DNA from: Clostridiales bacterium UBA1779
Lineage (GTDB): Bacteria > Bacillota > Clostridia > Oscillospirales > CAG-272
Direction: 5' to 3'
Assembly (NCBI GenBank): GCA_002314565.1
Contig: DCGL01000130.1
Location: forward strand, 1 to 18,087
DNA: 18,087 nucleotides
In this document: positions 13,125 through 18,087 of the stretch, in pieces
Layout of the letters: each line of letters begins with the position of its first letter
Numbering within the stretch: position 1 is the stretch's first letter
Position numbers and translations under genes: made by a program
The notes under the pieces: model-generated
Seen by the model: the letters and a program-made list of their open reading frames with translations, nothing else
Told to the model about the DNA's origin: nothing
The model's database searches: none

Positions 13125-15566
13125 TTATCTGCGCATTTCAGCTCCGAGAACCTTTTCAAGCTTGCGGATTACGGAATCGGCACACTTTTCAATCTCCTCA
13201 GACTTAAGAGTGCGGTCATCGGCACCGATATAAAGCTTGACGGTGACGGATTTCTTGCCGGCGGGAACCTGCTTGCCGTGATATTCGTCGACGAAGGCAG
13301 CTTCCTTGACAAGGCTGTCGGGGTTCTTCTTTCCGACAACTGTCGTATAGATTGTTTCCCACTTAACGGCGGAATCAAACAGCAGCGATACGTCGTATTC
13401 GACAACGGGGTACTCCTTCAGATGTTCAAAACCGTTGGTTCTGGACGTGAAGGGATTCATCTCGTCTGTATCAAGCTCGAAGAGCATGACGGCGAGATTG
13501 CGTACACCGACAGCCATAGCCGTCTTGCGGGCAAGAAGGGCCATATCGCCTATCTTCTTGCCGTCAACGAATACGTTGAGCCATACCGTGTCATCTGCCC
13601 AGACAGGCTTCTCTTCCTTGCGGAACTCAAATCCTGTCATGTGGGTGTAACGGGACATATTCTCGATAACGCCCTTTGCCTTGCGGAAAAGACCGGTTAT
13701 ATCGTTGGATGATCCCGCAAAGGCACCGGCAATGCAGCGTCTCTGCTCGGGAAGCAGCTCGCTTGCATCATACTTTGACACGTAATTTCTGTCGGCAAAG
13801 ACCTGAGCCTCTTCGTAAATTGCGAAATCGGTATAGTATCTTTCGTTCTTAACGACTGCATCGCAGATATTGGGAAGCAGCGAGGAACGGATATACTTCT
13901 CTTCGGGAGAAGGAGGAGTTGCGAGAGCCAGAACCCCGTCAAAGCCTCCGAGTACGGCTTCAGCCGTAGGAGTTTCCATCCAGGGGTATGTGAAGACCTC
14001 CTGCATTCCGCAGCGGATTGAAAGATATTCCTTGATTCTGCGGACAAGATCTTTGTCGAGCTGGTTGATGGCGCCCTCGAAGGTTGTGGTGATGGAGGTG
14101 GGCTCGAAGTTTTCGTAGCCGTAAAGTCTTGCGACCTCCTCCATAATGTCGGCCTTGATTGATACGTCGCCGGTTGAACGCCAGGTCGGGACCACGACGT
14201 GCATATTGTCGCCGGTGAATTCGGTATCAAAGCCGAGAGAGGTCATCTGTCTCTTGATGTCCTCGTTCGAGATGCGCTTGCCGAGACGGCGTTCAAGCCA
14301 GTCAAGGCTTACGTCGAGCTCGCATCTCTGTGTTTCAGAATACTTTCTGTCGCAGAAGCCCGTGACCTTCATTTCGGGATAGAGCTCTGAGAACAGCTTC
14401 ATTGACAGGGCGAGTGCCTGGTCAACTCTCTGTGTATCGACGGCCTTTTCATATCTTGAAGAAGCCTCGGTACGGTTATCGTATCTGAGTGCGGTCTTTC
14501 TGATGCCGCGGGATTCAAAGTTTGCAACCTCGAGAATGACCTTTTCGGTCTTGGGAAGGATTGAATCCTTTGCGCCGCCCATAACTCCGGCAAGCGCTAC
14601 CGGTCCTTCGGCATCCGTAATTACAAGGTCGTCTGACTTGAGGCTTAAGTTCTTTCCGTTGAGGAGTTCAAGCTTTTCGCCTTCAGCGGCACGGCGGACG
14701 TTGATATGTCCTGAGATATTGTCGCAATCGAAAGCGTGAGTCGGCTGGCCTGTTGCAAGCATTACGTAGTTGGTGATATCGACAAGTGCGTTGATGGGAC
14801 GCATACCGACCTTCCATATACGGTTCTGCATGGCATAAGGAGCAGGCTTTACGCTGACGCCATCCATTCTGACACCGATGTATCTCGGGCAGCCCTTCGT
14901 GTCGGTGATTTCAACCGTGAAATCGTTTTCGGCACAGGTGGGAACGTAATTTTCTATTTTTTTAAGCGGCAGGCCGTAAATTGCGGCAAGCTCGCGGGCA
15001 ATTCCGTAGTGACCCCAGAGGTCGGGACGGTTTGTCATTGACTTGTTGTCTATTTCGAGAATGATGTCGTTTAAGTCCAGAGCGTCAGCAATGGGTGTTC
15101 CGGCAGGAGCATCAAAAGCGGACAGATCCATAACCTCGGCCTCTTCCTTTGCGGGGAAAAGATCTACGAGTCCGACTTCTACTGATGCGCAGATCATTCC
15201 GTAGCTTTCAACTCCGCGCAGCTTTGCGTTCTTGATAACGACGGGTTCGCCTTCGCCGTGCCACTTTACTATGGCTCCGGGCTTTGATACGCAGACCTTC
15301 ATACCCTCGTAAAGGTTGATGCCTCCGCATACGATTTCCTTGGTTTCGCCGCCGATATCGGTCGTGCAGATTCTCAGCTTGTCTGCATTGGGATGCTGTG
15401 CAATGCTCAGAATTTTACCGACGATAATGTTTTCGAATCTGTCGGCAAGGTTTTCTGCTCCTTCAACCTCAACCGTTCTCATGGTCAGGTCGTAGGAAAG
15501 CTGCTTCGTATCGAGTGTGGAAGGAAGATCCACGTAATCTTTAATCCATGAAAGAGATAATTTCAT
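13125..15566 (-). CDS. pheT: Phenylalanyl-tRNA synthetase beta subunit
   Basis: The 813-residue beta subunit works with PheS in the (alpha-beta)2 enzyme that charges tRNA-Phe, and edits mischarged Tyr-tRNA-Phe. Domains appear in the normal order: EMAP/OB-type tRNA-binding domain at about 40-150 (GKILSIAQHPNADKL), B3/B4 editing domain with GQPTHAFD and VALAGVMGG, B5 after RTEASSRYEKAVD, catalytic-like core, and the C-terminal FDX-ACB anticodon-binding domain (about 720-812, KEYPVVEYDVS). The editing motifs look intact. AAGGAG precedes the ATG by 8 bases. The gap to pheS is 18 bases, a normal pheST operon order. I found no T-box motif in the leader that is visible. Confidence 0.97.
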   Translation of the reverse strand: MKLSLSWIKDYVDLPSTLDTKQLSYDLTMRTVEVEGAENLADRFENIIVGKILSIAQHPNADKLRICTTDIGGETKEIVCGGINLYEGMKVCVSKPGAIVKWHGEGEPVVIKNAKLRGVESYGMICASVEVGLVDLFPAKEEAEVMDLSAFDAPAGTPIADALDLNDIILEIDNKSMTNRPDLWGHYGIARELAAIYGLPLKKIENYVPTCAENDFTVEITDTKGCPRYIGVRMDGVSVKPAPYAMQNRIWKVGMRPINALVDITNYVMLATGQPTHAFDCDNISGHINVRRAAEGEKLELLNGKNLSLKSDDLVITDAEGPVALAGVMGGAKDSILPKTEKVILEVANFESRGIRKTALRYDNRTEASSRYEKAVDTQRVDQALALSMKLFSELYPEMKVTGFCDRKYSETQRCELDVSLDWLERRLGKRISNEDIKRQMTSLGFDTEFTGDNMHVVVPTWRSTGDVSIKADIMEEVARLYGYENFEPTSITTTFEGAINQLDKDLVRRIKEYLSIRCGMQEVFTYPWMETPTAEAVLGGFDGVLALATPPSPEEKYIRSSLLPNICDAVVKNERYYTDFAIYEEAQVFADRNYVSKYDASELLPEQRRCIAGAFAGSSNDITGLFRKAKGVIENMSRYTHMTGFEFRKEEKPVWADDTVWLNVFVDGKKIGDMALLARKTAMAVGVRNLAVMLFELDTDEMNPFTSRTNGFEHLKEYPVVEYDVSLLFDSAVKWETIYTTVVGKKNPDSLVKEAAFVDEYHGKQVPAGKKSVTVKLYIGADDRTLKSEEIEKCADSVIRKLEKVLGAEMRR

Positions 15567-15584
15567 TTTCGTACTCCTTCCTTA

Positions 15585-16622
15585 TCAATGGAACTGTTCG
15601 AGGAAACGCAGGTCTGCACTGTGGAACAGACGAACGTCATCGACACCGTAGCGCATCATTACAAGTCTGTCAAGACCGATGTTCACGTAGAAGCCGGTGT
15701 ATTCATCGGGATCGAGACCTGCTGCTTTGAGTACGTTGGGGTGAGGAGTACCGCCGGGCATGACTTCAATCCAGCCGACGTGCTTGCAGACGGAGCAGCC
15801 CTTTCCTCCGCATACGAGGCAGCCCATATCGATTTCGAAACCGGGCTCAACGAAGGGGAAGAAACCGGCTCTCATACGTACGGGTACGTCGCGGCCGAAG
15901 ACCTTTGAGAGTATGCTCTTGATCATAACCTTACCGGCTGTGAAGGTGAAATCCTTGTCAACGATAAGGGCTTCGTACTGATAGAAGGCTCTTTCGTGAC
16001 GGGCATCGGTGGTCTCGTTTCTGTAAACGGGACCGGGATATACGAATCTGTAGGGGGGCTTGTGTGTCTGCATATATCTGACACTTCCGCCGGTAAGATG
16101 AGGACGCAGGCAGAGCTTGTCGCAGGCTTCGCCCTTGTCGTGTCCCTCGAGCCAGTACGTATCCATGCTTTCTCTTGCAGGGTGGTTGGGCGGGAAGTTG
16201 AGTTTATCAAAGCCGTAAAGCTCGGTCGTGATATCGTCTTCCTGGAAAATCTCGAAGCCCATGGAACGGAAAGCATCGTTGAGGTCGTAGCACATCTGTG
16301 TTATGGGATGAAGACCGCCTTCGGCAGGAGTAAAACCGGGAACGGTAACGTCAAAATCGGGGGAAACCTCGGCAGCCTTAAGCTGCAGAGCGGTTCTCTT
16401 CTCTTCGATGAGGGCAGTCAGCCTGTCCTTGGCAATATTGACGGCCTTGCCCATTTCAGGACGCAGGGATACGTCGATTTTCGGAAGCTCCTTGAGCAGA
16501 TCGGTAAGTTTTCCCTGCTTACCCAGCAGATAACCTTTTATCTGCTGCAGCTCGGTATCATTCAGTGCGGAAGATATTTTATCTTCAGCTTCAGCAATAA
16601 GAGCCTGAATTTTTTCTTTCAT
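15585..16622 (-). CDS. pheS: Phenylalanyl-tRNA synthetase alpha subunit
   Basis: PheS carries the class II catalytic core that attaches phenylalanine to tRNA-Phe. From the ATG at 16622 it is 345 residues, like Bacillus PheS, with a coiled-coil N-terminus (EKIQALIAEAEDKI) and GGLHPIT, FDKLNFPPNHPAR, motif 2 VYRNE (199-203), FFPF at 254-257 and motif 3 GLDRLVMMRYG. A four-Cys group CLVCGGKGCSVC (268-279) resembles the zinc-knuckle-like insertion of Firmicute PheS. The Phe pocket differs from the usual form: GFYVNIG replaces GFAFGMG, and RPHLTGGS replaces the RTxTSxVQ region. I chose 16622 by homology; an in-frame ATG at 16649 would add nine residues (MPLCGINRI) but abuts the ribosome site AAAGGA with no spacer. 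pheS lies 60 bases downstream of the aminopeptidase gene. Confidence 0.95.
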   Translation of the reverse strand: MKEKIQALIAEAEDKISSALNDTELQQIKGYLLGKQGKLTDLLKELPKIDVSLRPEMGKAVNIAKDRLTALIEEKRTALQLKAAEVSPDFDVTVPGFTPAEGGLHPITQMCYDLNDAFRSMGFEIFQEDDITTELYGFDKLNFPPNHPARESMDTYWLEGHDKGEACDKLCLRPHLTGGSVRYMQTHKPPYRFVYPGPVYRNETTDARHERAFYQYEALIVDKDFTFTAGKVMIKSILSKVFGRDVPVRMRAGFFPFVEPGFEIDMGCLVCGGKGCSVCKHVGWIEVMPGGTPHPNVLKAAGLDPDEYTGFYVNIGLDRLVMMRYGVDDVRLFHSADLRFLEQFH

Positions 16623-16632
16623 AATTCGGTTT

Positions 16633-16656
16633 ATGCCGCACAGCGGCATTCCTTTC
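16633..16656 (-). promoter_or_regulatory. Hairpin between the ribosome site and start codon of pheS
   Basis: On the minus strand GAAAGGA (16650-16656) is followed immediately by a perfect 7-bp hairpin ATGCCGC/GCGGCAT with a TGT loop (16633-16649), then 10 bases to the pheS ATG at 16622. Without the hairpin the ribosome site is 27 bases from the start; folded, the effective spacing is about 10. This could control translation or just bridge the gap. Confidence 0.5.
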
Positions 16657-16682
16657 AGTATAGAAATTTAATATTTACAAAA

Positions 16683-17909
16683 TCAGTCAGCCCACTCACC
16701 GTTTACGAAGATGGGCGTTGCCTTGCCGTCCTTGTAACCGGTTATGCACATATCGGGGGCACCGATCATGAAGTCGAGGTGAAGCATTGAATCGTTGATA
16801 CCGAGCTTCTGGCATTCCTCGAGCGTCTTGTCGAGATAGCCTTCGATGCAGTCGGGGAAACCGCAGCCGAGAGCCACGTGGCAGGAAGCATTCTCGTCGT
16901 ACAGGGTTGACATATAAAGAATACCGCTGTTGTTTATGGGGCTGTTGTTGGGGATAAGAGCAAGCTCTCCGAGCATATGTGAGCCTTCGTCCATTTCGAT
17001 GAGCTTGCCGAGAAGCTCTTCGCCCTTTTCTGCATGCCATTCGACAGCCTTTCCGTTTTCAAAACGGATGCTGAAGTTTTCAATCAGCTGACCGTTGTTG
17101 GAAAGCGGCTTCGTGGATACGAGAGTGCCTTCGCACTTGCCCTTCATCGGGGACGTGAAGATTTCTTCAGTCGGCATATTGGGATTGAATCTGATTCCCT
17201 GCTTTGTGATTTCGCTTCCTCCGGTCCAGATACCCTGGGGAATAAGGTCGCAGCGGAAATCAGTTCCGTTTGAGGACTTATATGTGACGTAATCGAATTT
17301 CTTTTCGTTGAGCCAGCAGTAACGCTTTCTGATGCTTTCGTTGTGCTTTGCCCATTCTGCAACGGGATCATTGTCATCTGTAACTCTGACTGTTTCAAGT
17401 ATTGCTTTCCAGAGCTTTTCAACGGCGGCACTCTTCTTTTCACCGGGGAATACCTTCTGTGCCCAGGCAACCGAAGGAATGCCGGCAATAGTCCACTGAT
17501 GCTTTGATTCGATGGCATCGCGGTAAGGCTTTGTGACCTTTCTTCTGGCAACGTTTGCCTTCTGCATCTTCTCAACGTTGACACCCTTGAGTCCGTCGGG
17601 ATCGTCGTCTTCAAGGAAAATTCTGCAAGGCAGGTCTCTTACCATCATCTTGAGTTTTTCTTCCTGCCAGGCTTCAACCGTTGACAGAGTCTTCAGAGAT
17701 TCGAAACGGTTTGCAAGCTTGTCAAGGGACTGAGACAGCCAAACGGTCTCAACGTACTTTGCGCCGAGTCTGTAGCATTCTTCGGCAACCATAGTTGCAA
17801 ACTGATGGTTTTCAACAGAGGCATAAAGAAATACTCCCTGCCCCTTCTGAACGTTTGCTCCGACACCGGCAATAAGCTTTGCGTATTTTCTGAGTGTTGT
17901 CTTTTTCAT
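16683..17909 (-). CDS. M29 family aminopeptidase (AmpS/PepS-like)
   Basis: The 408-residue product is a cytoplasmic M29 metallo-aminopeptidase that removes N-terminal amino acids from peptides with paired divalent metal ions. The expected metal-binding set is visible: Glu248/Glu249 in PTEEIFTSP, Glu315 in GELALIP, Tyr337 and His344 in LYDENASCHVALG, and His377 with Asp379 in LHLDFMIG. The length is typical for the family (about 410). AGAAGG lies 9 bases before the ATG and a perfect promoter is upstream. It is first in a leftward run with pheS and pheT 60 and 18 bases downstream, so the aminopeptidase and PheRS are probably cotranscribed; peptide breakdown feeding aminoacylation is a plausible but unproven link. 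I cannot tell AmpS, PepS and AmpT apart, so no symbol is given. Confidence 0.93.
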   Translation of the reverse strand: MKKTTLRKYAKLIAGVGANVQKGQGVFLYASVENHQFATMVAEECYRLGAKYVETVWLSQSLDKLANRFESLKTLSTVEAWQEEKLKMMVRDLPCRIFLEDDDPDGLKGVNVEKMQKANVARRKVTKPYRDAIESKHQWTIAGIPSVAWAQKVFPGEKKSAAVEKLWKAILETVRVTDDNDPVAEWAKHNESIRKRYCWLNEKKFDYVTYKSSNGTDFRCDLIPQGIWTGGSEITKQGIRFNPNMPTEEIFTSPMKGKCEGTLVSTKPLSNNGQLIENFSIRFENGKAVEWHAEKGEELLGKLIEMDEGSHMLGELALIPNNSPINNSGILYMSTLYDENASCHVALGCGFPDCIEGYLDKTLEECQKLGINDSMLHLDFMIGAPDMCITGYKDGKATPIFVNGEWAD

Positions 17910-17949
17910 AAAGCAATACCTTCTTCGTATAAAAATATAAATTCATAAT

Positions 17950-17978
17950 ATTATATCAAATAATAGGGAAAGTGTCAA
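17950..17978 (-). promoter_or_regulatory. Consensus sigma-A promoter of the aminopeptidase-pheST run
   Basis: On the minus strand, a perfect TTGACA (17973-17978) and perfect TATAAT (17950-17955) are 17 bases apart, about 40 bases before the aminopeptidase ATG. The leader is short, leaving no room for a T-box. Beyond it, 17979-18087 is A/T-rich; I see no gene I can support there. Confidence 0.85.
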
Positions 17979-18087
17979 TAATAGAGGTTTTTTTATATGA
18001 TTTTTTCAGTGTTAAGCATTGTAAGTGTTGATATTTTGGATATGCAATGCATGCTTTTTCCACGGCGGCATTGTTTTTCTTTGTTAA

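Noticed and set aside
16623..16682. T-box or separate promoter before pheS
   Set aside because: The gap is only 60 bases, contains no T-box core sequence, and the best -35/-10 pairs have wrong spacing (12 or 22).
15996..16790. Long rightward open frame (264 codons) opposite pheS
   Set aside because: It is a shadow of pheS and the end of the aminopeptidase gene, with no family resemblance.

Overview
This looks like ordinary chromosomal DNA from a fermentative Clostridia-type Firmicute, probably a gut-associated relative of the Oscillospiraceae. The lineage is inferred from gene content (acetate kinase, tRNA acetate ligase TmcAL/YlbM, the yceD-rpmF pair, a DUF3048/YerB lipoprotein, YnbB, an M29 aminopeptidase, several lipoproteins), strong AGGAGG-type ribosome sites and A/T-rich intergenic regions with near-consensus sigma-A promoters at 17-bp spacing. 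No prophage, transposase, CRISPR array or defence island is visible. Almost everything is housekeeping.

Left end (1-3154): the 3' end of a tRNA, probably tRNA-Lys, with its terminator, then a short stretch of hairpins. Three leftward genes follow: a DUF3048 lipoprotein, a 95-residue protein of unknown function cotranscribed with it, and tmcAL. The promoter of the first two overlaps the tmcAL stop codon.

Centre-left (3215-6595, rightward): ackA under its own promoter, then a consensus promoter driving yceD and rpmF (ribosome assembly and ribosomal protein L32), a strong terminator, and a secreted trigger-factor-like FKBP lipoprotein. A bidirectional terminator separates this last gene from the convergent leftward operon.

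Centre (6649-11237, leftward): murD, a YnbB-type PLP enzyme, a small lipoprotein and a cysteine desulfurase, closely packed and probably largely cotranscribed. A divergent promoter pair at 11269-11345 serves murD on one side and a glycerophosphodiester phosphodiesterase-like gene on the other.

Right (12192-18087): the GDPD-like gene ends in a terminator followed by two REP-like hairpin repeats. Then come leftward mscL, pheT, pheS and an M29 aminopeptidase. The last three probably form one transcript from a consensus promoter at 17950-17978.

The points most worth a second look are in proteins of known families: a PheS whose phenylalanine pocket departs from the usual motif, a GDPD-like protein with a charge-swapped metal-site motif, an MscL with an added charged N-terminal helix, and a pheS leader in which a perfect hairpin lies between the ribosome site and the likely start codon. 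I did not find a convincing new multi-gene system.
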